Assembly: GCA_022835595.1 (NCBI GenBank)
Contig: BQUP01000002.1
Span: 310,001-374,000, forward strand
Direction of reading: 5' to 3'
From: Cystobasidium ongulense
Taxonomy: Eukaryota > Basidiomycota > Cystobasidiomycetes > Cystobasidiales > Cystobasidiaceae
Length of the DNA: 64,000 nt
Of the stretch, positions 24,533 to 38,300 are shown piece after piece (positions within the stretch are counted from its first letter, which is position 1; each line of letters starts with the position of its first letter). Both the position numbers and the translations under genes were made by a program. The notes under the pieces were generated by a model. That model made no database searches. It saw only the letters and a program-made list of their open reading frames with translations, and was not told the origin of the DNA.

Positions 24533-25738
24533 GAAAAGAAAAGCAGAAGCATTAAATCGAGGAGGATGATTGGATATTAAGGAAATAGGACAGAAAATAG
24601 ACTTGATTAGATACACCTATATAACAACTCATAGACTAGAAAGTGACCTGTGTACGTGTTAGCATCACCCACAAAGCCCCTCCAGAAGGCATAGAGCAAC
24701 GAGCAAGTGAAAGAGAATTAATACTGCCTTGTTCGCACCCTGTACTAATCTGACCTGTATTCAAGTATATGTATTCTAATACTTCCTCGAGATCCGGTGG
24801 CGAGGTAAAGAAACGCGGTCTTCGGTCGGTCGCGTTTTGCTAGCATTCCTGCAAGCTTTCACTGCAACCAACCGGAACAATCCACTCTATCCCGACATGT
24901 TTGAATCGCCAGGACCAACGCATCATCGTCCTTGCTTCTGCTTGATCTTCCTCCTTCAACAATCAACGTCTGTCCCCGTCAGCAGCCTGTTCGGAACCAA
25001 TAATTCATGCAGGGCAAGCTTGAGCATGATCGGAAAGACTATTGCACAGATGTGGTAAAGTAAACTGCCTCAGCGATACTATGAGAGACACACTACTCAA
25101 CGTGACGGAGTGGAAGCTATTGATGCGGAGTGTTTGCTTGCCGAGTCGTATGCACGGGCAGGCTGGTTGGGAAAAGGCCGGCAGCTTCCTACAGGACAGG
25201 CGATGGGCGAGTCTTTCTCCTGGTCCAATACCATACAGTACAGCAGGAGCTACTTCGTCTGCTTGCTGGATTTTTACAATTGACTGCTGAGACTGAGGGA
25301 AGATCTTCACCTGGCAGGACCTTACCTGCTTCCCTCCATTAAACCTCGCCACCATCTGATAGAAGATCAAGAAGTTGGAAATACGGTACCAATTACGGCG
25401 ATACATATAAGCACCGCCAACCCTAGCCAGTAAATCTGGGAGCAGTGGATACAGCAACATTGACATCCCGGAGTCTCACTTCTCTGCCTCCAACGCGTGC
25501 CCGAGCTCCTGGGCCTTTGAATTCTGCGCGACTGTTTGGCTGTATCAAGGTGCCAAACAACCGGACGCAGAGGATATCGTCGAGAAGGCAGCCTCGTCGT
25601 CTCTTGACTTTGTTCCAACACCTTTCAGTACACTCTGCAGGAACAGCTTACAGCAGCCAGCCCACACTCTCTTCAATCACTCGCTCATACTCCTGCTAGC
25701 CGCGCTGCTCTTCCATTTCATACCCTCGACACACGCAG
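24533..25738. other. Intergenic region before the unknown secreted-protein gene
   Basis: About 1.2 kb holding the phosphatase 3' UTR and the upstream part of the next gene. An unidentified first coding exon of that gene may lie here. From about 25206 to the end of the signal-peptide exon there is no in-frame ATG. No other gene is recognised. Confidence 0.4.
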
Positions 25739-28066
25739 ATCGATATACTCGACCACCACGCTTCTCAAGGCATCAGCACTCGCTGCAGTCTCCCTCCTCG
25801 CCTTCTCCGACTCTGCCACCGCATCCACCACCTCGCCCTTCTCGCTCAACCGCCTCCACGCCCGGTCCTCCCCCGCTCAGCCTTACCTGCGACCCAAGCC
25901 AAACCTCGCAAGATGGGCAGAGTACAGCAAATCGGGTTCGAATGGAAACAGCGCTGCTGCAGCTAGAAAGGCAAGAAGAGCTGAAGGTGCAGTTGGCGTC
26001 GCTGCTCCAAAGTATTCTCCCCTGCCTCCCTTGAACGGAGAGACTATCACAAAGGCCGTAGCTCAGCAGATCAAGGTGGGCTACTACCTTCTCTTTCATA
26101 CACTTTATTTTCAATTGACTCGAATCTCACTTTAGACCGACGTCACCGCTACAGTCGACCTCTTCCAAGGTCTCCCTTCTGACGTTCAAAACGTACTCAA
26201 GACTGCCCTAACCCAAGTCCTGAACCAGCAAATCTATGCCGAGGATCCACAAAAGCAATACGATGTCGTCTCAACAGCCATCCTAGATCAGCTTAACAAG
26301 ATAGAAGCAAGCTTACCCACTACTCTCTTAAGCTTACAAGCACCCCTAGACGATTCTGCTGATTTCAATACTCTACGTGATTGTATCATGAATATCGTCG
26401 CTATGGGTGGTATCACCTCCGAAGATCAGGGCACTTGCTTGACTCAGTCCGGTTATTCATTGGATTCTCTAAAGTCTCAATTTAATGATTTCGTCGACAT
26501 CAATACTTTCGTTCTTCCTGCCAATGCAATTGTGAGTAACATTGTTTCACTACTCTTTTACGTTATGGAAATAAAAAACATCCTGGAATACTGACTCTGA
26601 CTTCTTCCCGTCTCTTATAGAACGAGGCTACCAAAAGTATTAACGATTATCTCGCCTCTGTCGAACTTGTCCCAGCTCTCGAGTATCTCATCGGCAACGC
26701 CTCTGAATCTCTCCAGAACGTAGTCCTGTCCGTACAAGCCAATGAGCGTGATGCAACTACCAAGGCTTTCGAATGTTGGATCGAGGCACTCTCTGTAAGC
26801 AGTGCTATGCGAACTCGGTATAACTGTACAATACTGAGGAGGCATTAACAACGCACATCTATCCTTTCGAAAAAAAGACCATTAGCACACAATCAATCGC
26901 AGAGCGTGAGCGACTCTGTGCTATCGGGAATGGTAAAGGAGTAAAAGGATCTTCATTGGCCTCTCTAGAAGAATCTTTCGTCAATAAAGCAAATCAATAC
27001 CTGGGTGTTATGACTCCTATGTTAGCTTATAACATTCAGAGAATTGGTCTGACTGCTATTACGCTTGGCACGGGTACTTATGAGAGTAACATTAGGGATT
27101 CTATCAATTCTGCTATCTGGAGGTAAGTTAGACATTGTGCTTGCCATGATTTTGACCCTTCACTAAGTATCTCACGTCATGCTTCTCTCCTTGGTCCACT
27201 CTTGAATCAGTGCAACTTCTGCTACTGGTGGTGAATCCGCGACTATCGTTCAAGACCTCATCAGTAAGTTGCAGCACAGTCGAACTCTCTTTTACGTTTC
27301 TGACTTGCTCTTCATCGCCCGCAGAATGCTTGAATACTATGTATGATGATCAGCCAAGCAATGATTGCAATGCCAACGCCAATGTAGGTCAGAGCTATGC
27401 CCGCGCAATCCTTATCAAGCAGGTCATATCGGCTAACGACTGCTTTACGATATCGTAGGAGGAAATCCTACAACACAATGAGAATATCTACTACAACTAC
27501 CTCGCCCAATTCGCTTCTATTCTACCCAAGTCTCTAGTTCAGAACCTGAATGCCACCGTTCAGCTTCAGCTTGAGGGTGACACTGGTCCAGATGCGCAGG
27601 CTCTGCAACAGCAACTTGATGAACTCTGGAAGCAGGCTTCAGTAAGCCCCATAGCATCCCCCTCAGCAGTCAGCTAGCACACCATTCTTACTCAATCAAA
27701 TTTGCTCAATCTATTTACTCCAATCAGCTTGGAACAGACTACGAATCTTGCGAAATTGAATTCAATCAATGCGTAATTCAAGCTATGACAAAAGGAACAG
27801 CAACTACAGATTGCACTAACAAGATGGGATCGGCATGTTCAACTGTCCCATCTTTAGTACCAGGTCAAATCAATTCTGGTAGTACTTATGGTGATATCGC
27901 TGCTGGTTTGTCAGGTGATGGAAAATGGGGTGGTGCCGCTAGAAGACATAAAAGATTCCAGAGAGCTGTAAAGCAATTGGCTAATGATCATGTTCAAGCT
28001 GCTAAGAGAGCTCAGAATCCAGTCAGAAGATCTGGCCTTGAACTTCTTTCGAATCACGATCTCTAA
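25739..28066 (+). CDS. Unrecognised secreted protein, about 600 residues, start unresolved
   Basis: I do not recognise a family. Eight exons can be traced: about 25739-26075, 26136-26531, 26621-26794, 26878-27122, 27211-27263, 27325-27383, 27459-27641 and 27728-28066; they join in one frame for about 595 codons. The first visible exon encodes a signal-peptide-like core (LLKASALAAVSLLAFSDSATA), then a Pro/Ala-rich and basic linker (RKARRAEG, possible Kex2 site). The body is helical-looking and carries about ten cysteines spaced through the chain, as in disulfide-bonded extracellular proteins, and ends with a basic segment (ARRHKRFQRAVKQLAND). No in-frame ATG precedes the signal core, so the start must be in a further 5' exon. 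One candidate is ATG GGC GA at 25203 joined to the acceptor at 25738 (giving MGES), but its donor is weak. The fourth exon uses an A-rich acceptor. Its neighbour also encodes a secreted protein. Confidence 0.7.
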
Positions 28067-28784
28067 ATATACCGTCAGGAAAATCCCCCTACCTATTTAG
28101 TATTACGGGAGAATCATAATATGTGCTCTTTAGTATTAACAGTTCAGTGGCAAATCTTCAGTTTTAGTTTTCCTTTATTACGGCTGTTATACCTTTCTTC
28201 CTATTGCTAAATTTGAGTGGCTGGTCTCAGCTCTCCATATTAGACGTTTCTCGGTACGTGCTCGGTACGTGCGGATTGATAGAACAATCAGTGATCAGTT
28301 CTATAAGTTACCTGTAGTCTGCTTTTGCAATACAAGTTTTAATCGCCAATTCGCGATGGAATGATTGTCCCTTTGCTACAGCTATTGTAAACTTTGAACA
28401 TCGTTAACCCGGGAGAACGTTTTGAAAGGCTCGAAGCTACGCAATACTGTCTTGCTATATTACGGTAAAGGAACACTAGAAACGCAAGCTTCTGGTTGTC
28501 TAGCTGATACAAGGAAATAATGATATGCGGATGGAGGCGGCATAATAGTAATTTGTTGGGTTTACATAAAGTGTGCGTGGAACTTGCTAACTTTGCAGTG
28601 ATTTCTCTCTTCCGGAACAGAACTTTTAGGTTATCTGGATCGTTCGCGTTGAATTGTACTCGTCGTTAAGTCTGCGACCAATTATGGCACTTTTGGATTT
28701 CATGTATATATCTTAGGGGTATCTTGCGGTCTTTGTTTTGCGGCTCAAATCTGTCGATGAGGAAAATGCTATTTTTCGGATGGA
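28067..28784. other. Intergenic region between convergent genes
   Basis: About 720 bp between the stop codons of the secreted-protein gene and the PUF gene; AT-rich 3' UTR-like sequence. It contains one perfect 11-nt tandem duplication (28250-28271). Nothing else is recognised. Confidence 0.5.
28250..28271. repeat. Perfect tandem duplication of an 11-nt unit
   Basis: Two adjacent copies of CTCGGTACGTG in the 3' intergenic region. It is probably a replication-slippage product. No function is implied. Confidence 0.6.
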
Positions 28785-31700
28785 TTACATGGGTCTAGCC
28801 TGTCCATTTTGATAAGGTGGTGAAGGATTGAATCGGGCAGCGGAGCCATTGAGAGGCGATAAAGCAGGCATACCAGTATTCTGATACCCGCCATACGCAC
28901 TAAAGCCTGCCACTATAGTCGGGAAGATAATATCAGCCGCGGTATTCAGCTGAAGCATTGCACTTGCACTTACTTTGCATAGCAGCTACGTTCTGAATAT
29001 ATTGATCGGTATAAGCGTTGTGCTGAGGAGTTGCAGCGAGGGAGGGCATCATCGAAGGAAGTCCAGGAGATCCACTTGGCTTGCCATAATTAGCTCGCCC
29101 GGGCGATGGTTGAGGAGTGTATGTTCCGTAAGGGTTAGGCTGAACACTGAGATAGCCCTGAGCACTCAGTCTTCCATCCATGTCTTCATTTCTGCCAAAC
29201 ATGGGCTGGTAAGGCGAAGCTTGACGGGGCATATATGATTGGGCAGCTGTCCCTGGTGCTGAGCGGGGATGTGGCGATATAGGCGAGCCAAATGAGGGAA
29301 AGTTAAACTGGGGAGAGGCAGGATTGCCGTTGTTCTGGATACCGGATGCTGTATGCGGGGGCTGAGCATGCATCGTGAGTGGATAAGGGATGCTAGCCTG
29401 CGAATGTCTTCCGCCCACTTTGTGAGCTGGAGGAGTATGCGGCAGGCCATTGGCTCCTGGGGGTGCTGGCAAACCAACTTCGTAGCAGAGTTTTGCATAG
29501 GCCGGTGAGTGATGAGGAGGTCCTTTTTGCAAGATGTCTTTGACGCGTTGAATGCCTTTTTCGCGAACAGCACCGCCAACATAGACACTCCCGAGCAGTT
29601 TGTGCATCTGCGTATAGGTGTCAGCGTTAGCGTTTTGTCAGAGAAATACCGATTGCGGTGAGTAAGACTTACGAACGAAGATCCATGGACTTGTTCGCTT
29701 AGTATATCTTCTAATATTGATGGATCTGTCTCACTAAAGATGGCATCGACCAACATTTGTGATGATGCGACATCGACCTTTTGGTTGACGACCTTCAGGA
29801 TAGTTGTCGAGGCGACCTTGTGCGGGCACAACTGCGCCAGATGTGGAGCCAAGCGAGTAGAGAGCAGCCGGTAGCGACCAGGAAGATCGGACGTGTCCAG
29901 CAGCCACGTAAGTAAGAGCGCTCCATTTGGATTTGTAGCTAGGTTGACGGAGTTCAAGATGATCGAAACGGCAACGCGCTTGTGCTGCAATCGTGTGACG
30001 TTGGGATGTTCTAGGCAAGTACGCATACTTCTCGCGCCAAATCGACCAGATGCGATTTCCCTGGTTTTCTGAATCAGTAATTGTCTCCTTGTATGATGCC
30101 ACGAATAAGCTTACCAGCAACGATCGATCATTGCATCGAACAGGAAGTCGGACATAGGTGAGAAGAAACGCAAAGAGAGCTGCGCAGCGTAATTTCCGAA
30201 CTGATCCAACAGGAGTAGTGGCACGTAGGGCTGCAGATTGCGGCAGATCAAAGAGATCTCCTGAGCGCTCGAAACAGTGTCTCTGAAAAAGAAGGCGAAT
30301 ACAGTCAGAAGAACGCATAATACGTATCGAGGCAGAGTGAACGAACAGAATTCTAAGTAAGGGGACAACATCAGCTTTACTATCGCGATGATTCAAAGGA
30401 CGATACTCACTTTTGAGCTGCCCATGTACCGTTCTTGTGACACGAAATGCCAGCAAGATGCGGCGCTATCCTTTCTAGCAGCGCAAACTGTAGAACGATC
30501 CAGTCAATCAAAGAGAAAAAGAATGTCTGGAGCGAACGAAGGCCCACTCGGTATGTGCTACTGCATCTCTCGAACAGCTTCTGTACGATCACATTACCAA
30601 TATAGTCGCTTGATAGCATAACGCAATCATCCAATAGCTCAACCGCAAGATTATCGACTTCAGCTTGCAGGATCTGACCTGCTGGCGCTTCCAATCGTTT
30701 TCGAATGTCCCTCAGTCTTGGCGTATCTAGATTTCTAGGTCGAAGATGTGCATGCTCGTCTATATAAGGAGGAATCATTGTAGCGTATGTCGCAGTTGGT
30801 CTAGGGTCTGTGAATTGAGAACAGACTCGTAAATCAGTCTGAAGCCGCATGAAATTAGATATTAGCGCAATCAACTCACCTGCTATCGCTTGAGCGTGCG
30901 CTTCTGTGTCCGGATCATCACCAGATAGCTCCTTCACTAGTATTTGCTGTTCACTAATGCTAGGAAGCGGGACTCCTTGCGGGCTTTTCTCTTCACCACC
31001 GAATTCTGTAGCTACTAGCCTTGGGGAAAGGCCTACAGCAGGTTGTAGAGACTGAGTCAATCCAGCTGCAGAATGTGGTCCGATACCATTAAGATCGTTA
31101 GCAGCCAGTTGCAACGCCATTGGAGACCTAAAGTTTTCCAAATGTCCAGCTGATAATTGCTCATCTAGAGGAACTGCCGTAGCTCCACCTAGCCTCTTTA
31201 AAGCTTGATAAGCCGCCATAGGATTTACTGAGTTGTCAAATGCGGATGTTTCAGGCATTCTGCTGGGTACTTTAGCGAATCCAATCTTGATAGGCCCAAT
31301 CTCAGGCCCAAGGATCTCTTGCCCGTTCAGGACCTTACGAGCTGCAACGGCATCATCCAAGTTTTCAAAGTTGATGAAGCCGCATTGCTTGTGTACGAGT
31401 ACTCGAGCCGATTCAATAGCACCGAATGGTGAGAACACCTTCAGTAAATCCGCTGACGTGACAGTACTGTTGTCGAGAAAATCAGCTCTCTGCCTCGCCT
31501 GAAATACTTGTTTCGAACAAGACTCACGAAGGTATCGAACCAAGCCACAAGGCACGGGTAGGAGCAGTCTGAATACTTGGCTCTGAATTGCTATTTTGGC
31601 TAGCGAGGGACATCATAGGCGATGAACTGGAAGCTTGGAGTCTCTGAGCAGGTGTAGGTGGTGCACTGGTAGTTTTACCGAAGCCAATCCGAACAGTCAC

Positions 31701-33830
31701 GGATCCGATTGATCTGGTTTCGATGCGACCATTTAAGCGATCCAAGACATCCTCTTTCGCTATGATAGCATCTTGGAAAGTAGCGAAGCTGTTAGAAGAT
31801 ACAGTAAAACTAAATGTCAGCCCAAATCAAAGCACGAAATGTGCGAAAAAATGCTAGAATCATGGAAACTTACTTGACAAAGGCACACTCTTTCTCTGGA
31901 AGTAGACGAACGGAGTCAATCTGACCATACACACTGAAGCATTCCAGCAAATCCTGGCTCGTGATTCGAGAGTCAATATTGCCAATCCAAAGCGAGCGCG
32001 TAGGTTGGTGAGGTGGGAGTGTATCCGACTGGTCCCCAAACTGCACTGGGGCAGTATAAGTTTCATTCGAGTAACCTGTGTCGTGCGCTTGTGAAGTGGC
32101 CCATGGATCACTCTGCCCGCTTATATTGTAGTACTGTGAAGATCAGAGGCTCAGTAGGTCACATCGACAGGGATGCTTATATCGGTCAGGCTCACCTCCT
32201 CGTCCCCTTCCAGGACTGCCGCAGCTCCAAGGTAGCCTTCATCGTCCCCACCATAGACAGGCGTCCGTAGTCCGCTAGGCAACATATTTGGACCTGTTGT
32301 GCCTGCTCTACGTCGATTGGGTGTCATTGCATTCGCTTCGTCCAATATGCCAATAGTGGAGGCTCTAGGTCGATTGGCGTTGAGTAAATGGTAATTTGCA
32401 GTAGCAGATGATGCGTATGACCCATCATAGGCTCTTGCTTGCAGATCGCCTTGCTGATCATTCAATTTCAAGCTTACAAGATGATTTGATATACCATCTA
32501 GGCCAACTGCGTTATCATATGAACTTCGAGGAGCTGACGAGAAGCCATTCATATTTGACCCTGCCATACTAGGGGAGAGGTAATAAGGCGATGAGCGACG
32601 TATTATAGGGGGGTCAGCAGCCACTGTATTAGCTCGTAAGCGAGCAGCACTGCGTGGCGAAAGAGATAGCGCTGCATCAGGCGCTGACGTTGCCGATGCG
32701 CTGTGTTGCATGAGAGATGAAGAGGATGAATGTTCGTTGTAAGCTTGACGTAGATTGTGGACGGAAGGATGGGCTGATGATGGATTGGAGAGAGACGCTG
32801 CATGAGGGCGTGTACCGGCGGATAGTAAGCTTGAAGATGAAGTGGAGCCAGTACGAGCCGAAGTAGGAGAGGTGTGTCGTGGTGTGATGGATCCTACACT
32901 CCGAGAGGGTGGGTGGTTGAGTTGCCCTGATGTCGAAGCGGTGGAAGGTAGGGTAGATTCGTCATTGTCTAGGTAGTCCAGAATACCTCCAATAGCGGTA
33001 GGCGGAACGTGGTGATACGAATCTTCGGCGGGTGAGAGGGGCTCATTACTGTTACCCCGTCCACTCGAGAGATGTTCTTCGGGAATCATGACGCTTGACG
33101 TTGGCATAGCTAGTGGTGTTCCCATGCCAGTCGAGCGAGGTGTCCAAGTCCCTGTGCCCGAACCAGGCGGACCATAAAAGCCAGGTCTGAAGCCGTTACC
33201 TAGCCCGGAAGGAGGTAATGTCAAAGATCCAGAGCGCAGTCGCGCAGCCGCTACTGGATCAGGCGATACAGGTTGTGACGATTTGAGGAGTGAAGCGCGT
33301 AGTTCTAGAGGTGACACTGACCCATTGTTCGGTATTGCGGAGGGTGAAATGCTGGACGCGGAGGAAGGAGGCTTGAGGGACGATATAGGTGGACTGGTAG
33401 ACGATGCTGATGCTAGTGATGTAGAGAGTGTATTCCCTGTTGGCATACGTGCACTGCCCTCCAAAGGTACGGGCAGCGCCTGACTACTGGCGGTGAGAGC
33501 TGATAGATTCGATAGACTTGAAGGAGTGAATACTGATGAGCTTTGTACCGTATTGCTGTCATTGCCTGATGCTGCTGAAGCAGAAGTCGACACCAGCGGA
33601 TTGCCCGACAGTCTGCGACCTAACAGCAGGCTTGGGCGCGCAGAGAGCCCGAGAGCAGGTGCAAGCAGGCCATCTGGAGACGGTGCCAGCGGGTCTGCTG
33701 CTCTGCTTGATGGCGTAGATGCTCCAGAGCCTACAGCGAGATGAAAGGTCGAGGGCATTGTGCCGGCTCTTGGTCGCTGCGGAGCTCGCGTCCATCCAGC
33801 TTCGACCCCATCGCCGTTAGGCGCAGCCAT
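28785..33830 (-). CDS. RRM- and Pumilio-repeat RNA-binding protein (Jsn1/Puf2-like)
   Basis: Post-transcriptional regulator expected to bind 3' UTRs. The ATG at 33830 (MAAPNGDGVEAGW) opens a region of about 560 Ser/Pro-rich residues that includes RRRAGTTGPNM and RPRASTIGI, likely kinase sites. Two RRMs follow: TRSLWIGNIDSRITSQDLLE with KECAFVNF, and TRALWLGSIPS with QCGFINFENLDDAVAARKVL. The Pumilio array comes next, with repeat cores such as DYIGNVIVQKLFERCS, CHKNGTWAAQK, LLLDQFGNYAAQL and HKVASTTILKVVNQ. A Pro/Gly/Tyr-rich tail ends in GQARPM after a small last exon. RRM plus PUF in one chain is the architecture of yeast Jsn1 and Puf2, which bind mRNAs for membrane and mitochondrial proteins. 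Introns interrupt the RRM and PUF parts repeatedly. The GTG-started extension upstream of 33830 is not needed. Confidence 0.9.
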
Positions 33831-35349
33831 GCTGGGAGAGCGCGCGAGAGCTAGGTCGCAGGTCTTCACGTTCTGATAGCTGTGTTCGGTCTCAGGCCAT
33901 GGATAAGACTATAGCATGTCGTGCGTGTGTGTTCGGGGTATTGAAATGAGAGAGAGCTTGAAAGCTGCCAGGATGCATTATAAAGTAGTTGACGGCAGTG
34001 CGCAGAACTGCAACTCCGCCTGGCTGGCGGTGGAGTGCGGTCTAGTAGCGCACAGAGCAGTGGCTCAATATCAAGCATCATCGTCAGGGTCCTCCATTAT
34101 AATCTACATTGCGCCTGCTCGTCAGCTAAGTGGACGCCGGTCTTTGGCTACAGTAGTTGACAAGATCATCATACACCTTCCGTACGAGCCACGCGCAACA
34201 GTTTCCAGGTAGATCGAATAGCATCCACTGCAGCGAACTAGCTTCTAACAGCCCTACTCCACCATGATACACCTTCATACCAAGCCGCCCCCGCTATCCT
34301 CATTGTTGCAGCGTCACCATAGTCGCCACCACGCGCCCATTGTGCCTGAAACGACCATGGATGGAAAAGCTAAGTATACATAACAAGGTCGCGTACTCTT
34401 GCTGGCGTTAGAGATCAGTCACCCGGCTACTCAAGGATGGTCTACAGTCAAATCCGCCATGTCATCAAGTCAGCGCAAAACACAGGTCACGAACAAGAAA
34501 CAAAATCCAGTAAAGCTTCCTTGCATTGTATAATCTTTCTTCAAATTTCCTCTATGATACACGTTGTTGTAGATGAGCCAGGAATTGTTGTTTTTCATGC
34601 TTTTCTCGATAAGCCGTGATGAGTGGGGGTTTTGAGGGTGTTGGGGGATTTGCTATTTTCCTTCGTATCTAAAAAGAAGCAATGGGTAACTAATGATTTG
34701 GTTGCTCTGAAATGTTCCGGTAGTAAGCACAGATACAAGTCTGATTCTAGTGCCTTCGTCCTTCCTCTTTCGCCATTGCTGTTCTATTCCTTCCGCCTTT
34801 GCATTATCTATTGCTGCTTGCTTTAATTGCAATTTTTCTAAAAAAAAATTGCGCCTTGATTATCGAGTAATGATCTGTGTCATTTCTAACTTATTTTCAT
34901 CTATTTCATCTCCATTGCCTGACCTGCAGCCATTGTCTTTGCCCTTTCCCTTTCCACACCCATCCAGATTTCCCCTTCCGGTCCCAGCACCTTGCAAATG
35001 CAAAACGATCTGAATTTCCTTGAATAAATTTGAAAGTTTCGAAACGATAGTCACTAAAGGTCGTATCTTTGTTGTTGTTTGTATTGTACTTTCTTGAAAG
35101 CATAGATGTGAATAGCTTGGTGTTTGCCTACTCTTACGAATGACGTCTTACTTGCGGGAATGAAATGTCGATCTGATCTTGATAAAAGATAAAATTGGCA
35201 CTTATGCAGATGGGAGAAGACGATAGAGCATTGCTATCAATCGAGACACAGGACTAATCGCATCGGTGAAACCGATTGAGCCCAAGCTTGTTGCCCAGGC
35301 ATTGCCAAAAGGGCAGAGAATCCTGTGATCTGGCATGCTTGGTAAACCC
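33831..35349. promoter_or_regulatory. 1.5-kb intergenic region upstream of the PUF gene
   Basis: It holds the promoter and leader of the PUF gene and the 3' UTR of the GDS1/APSES gene, both on the minus strand. There is one A9 run near 34845-34853 and a pyrimidine-rich stretch at 34900-34990. No gene or RNA is recognised. Confidence 0.45.
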
Positions 35350-38300
35350 TTAAGTCACAGTAGGTCTGATACGCGACGAAGCTCGTCTAGCAAGGTTTGA
35401 CTTCGTGATTTTCTCTTTCTTAGGAGATGACGAAGGGATCGAAGCTACGACAGGTTCCTTCGTCGACTCCACGCGAATATGCTCAACTTCAATCGGGGGT
35501 TCTTTCGTGTCTTTCTCCGTCGTAGACGGTGAAGTCTTTGACTTGGAAGCGATGTCGGTAGAGGAGGACGACGTTGAGATTTGCTCAAGTTTGACAGCTG
35601 TGGTCTTTTCCCCCTGTTTGGCAGTTGCTGGAGTAGGTAATCCATTCTTCTGTCTCAACATTGAACCCAGTTTGACTAACTTTTCATTCCACGCGAGTAG
35701 AATATCGTCCGCTAAGAAAATGCCGAGCTGTTTCCCCAAAAAGCAAGAAAAAAATGGTCAGTCTCATGTGCTGTATATCTGCTGGGCTAGACCGAGAGAA
35801 ATAGTGCGAACGACTCACCAAAGGGTCTACACCTCCATATTTATTGAGTAACTCCCTAGCGAAATCCAAAGACACCCAAGTATTTCCGAGTTCTTTAATT
35901 TTTCTGAGAGTTTCAATCCTATCGGAATCTAAACCTCCCATTCCTTCTAAAGAAAGTAACAAAGCTTCTGCATCTACAGCATCATTGTCGACTCTTCTTA
36001 AGAGTGGTCTACCATCTCTAGGTATATTGACAATGGTAGAGTAGAATAGGATTTTGGTATCGGTAAGAAGGATTGATATTTCGGGATGAAACGGGTTTTC
36101 AGGATAGAAAAGGAAACTTTGCGTCGAAGTTGGCTGTGCTTCTTGTTGTCGCAGTGATGATTGTACTTGCTGATGTTGTTGTACAGGTGTGGTAGAGTCT
36201 CTATCGATGCTATCAGCAGCACTATTCTGCTGTAAAATATTGACAGCGTTGCTTGTTGGAGCATGAGCGTCCGCCGTGATAGTGGCATCTCTAGTAGCTG
36301 CCGAGACAGGCGAAAGGGAAGGTTGAGGGGCGCTTGCATCTCCAGCTTCCGATGCGGCTGTAACGGTAAGGATAGGAGCGGGTTTAGGAGGGTGTAGACT
36401 TTCATCTGCAATAAACATCGCAGCGGCTGCATGTTCGTCCATAGGAGTAGGATCGATCTCCATGGTTGTTGTAATAGTATCGTCTGCATCTGTAGTCATC
36501 GTAGTATTTGATAGGGAGAAGAGAATAGGAGAAGGAATATCGCCTTGAGGAATAGGAGCAGCTGATAGAACCGGTTCGAACACTTCCATGATTTCGAATT
36601 CGCTAGTTACTCCATCAACTTGAGCTTCAATAGTGTTCCCAGTTCTACCATTCGCACCACCCAGAGATCTCCTGACTCCTGGCCAAACATCATCTAAATC
36701 CTCCATTCCTACACTTTCCAATCCTAACATAGTAGCCCTATCTAGGTTCTTTTCATCTTCGTCCACATGTTCCTCCTCAGAAGGTGGCGTAAGAGCCCAA
36801 TCCGCTTCCACTTCTGAAGAGTATGAACCACCGCCACCATCGTGATGAAGGTGATGATGATGAATCATATGAGGAGAAAAACTATCTCTTGGTGAGAGAG
36901 AAGTAGTCCTACTAGACGATTGACTCCTAGAATTGATTTGATTCTGAGCAATCTCATCCAATAATTCACCTTGTCCTCCAATATTTCCTAAATCAGCAGA
37001 AGGAGCTCTTCGACTCGAGCCAACAGGATATATCATTTCAGGATTAAAAGAATCATTGGACTCCAATTCCGCACGTGAAATGGCAGATGCAGTACTGCAG
37101 CATCTTGAATTATCACGACGAGTAGTAGTATTATCATCATGTTCTTCTTCTTCTTCTTCATCTTCATCTCCATCTTCATCTCCTTCTTCTTCCATATCTA
37201 CCATTTCATCTAGCTCCTCTTCTGATTTGACGATTCTTGTAAGTAAACTACTGCTAGTACTAGCAGAAGAAGAAGATGCAGCATCGCTCATATCATCATC
37301 TCTATCATGATGAACCGAGCCATCGTTCCCCTTTCTATCGATTCTAGGTGGTGAAGACTTGAACCCATCATTGAAGTATGAAGGGGGGTCGGCATCCGAA
37401 GTAAGATGATAGAAGAGGAATGAATCTCTTCTATTATCCTCTAGGGGGATGGAAGGTAGTTCCGCAAGAGGAACAGCAGAAGAGAGGACATCCCTTGAAT
37501 TTCGCCTCGATGCAGGAGAAGGGCGTAGAAGTGGATTGATAGTAGAAGTAGCGCTACTGGAATTATTAACAGGTGAAGATGAAGAGAGATCGGCAGGAAG
37601 GTCCGAAGTCCGAATAGAAGGGACACTCGCTCTTGGAAAAGTAAGGCTAGATGAGCTATTCATTCTCTTAGCGAGTAAACGAGCTGGTTTTGCTGATCCT
37701 TCGCCGAATTTAGCAGCGGCAGGGCAGAGAGTCGTATTCAGAGCTCTCTCAAAGGCTCTTCTTTCGAAAAGTGCAATACGAGAAGCGGATGACGAATCTT
37801 CGGTTTTTATCTGCGATGTCTCTTCCCTCTCGACCTCGTTCTCATCGTCTTCAGAGACTACCTCGTCTTCTTCCATTATTGAATCTGCCTCTGAAGCCGA
37901 CGATTTCCTCCTGTCACTGAGTGACGGTCGTTTCTTATTGGAAAGAGTAGTCTTGAGTGAATCTCCATGTTGTTCCTTATCAAGTCCATCCAGGACTGCA
38001 TCAACAGCTAGAGATTCCAAGATACTCATTGATCTTCTGATACCTCCATTCTCCCTTCCATCAGCGATAGCAGTAACAGTCTCTTCATCACTACGATCAT
38101 CTCCTTCATTCTCATCTCCTTGATCATCTTCTTCAACTTCTTCCAAAGATAGATTTGATTCATCGGGATTCAAAATAGAAAACCTGGAAGCAGATTTTCC
38201 CAAACTACCCAGCGAAAAGTCAAACTCGAAATCAATATCATCATTTTTAAGCATAGCTTCATGGAAGGAATCCTCTTCTTGTTTTCCGCCTCTTCCACCC

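Noticed and set aside
24837-25058. Hydrophobic frame (LAFLQAF...) upstream of the secreted-protein gene as a signal peptide exon
   Set aside because: It begins with TTG, not ATG, and no splice joins it in phase to the next exon convincingly.
25926-25945. GGTTCGAATGG resembling a tRNA B box
   Set aside because: It lies in coding sequence, there is no A box at the right distance and no cloverleaf can be drawn.
37449-38123. 224-codon plus-strand frame antisense to the GDS1/APSES gene
   Set aside because: It mirrors the low-complexity coding strand; composition is a by-product and no motif is present.
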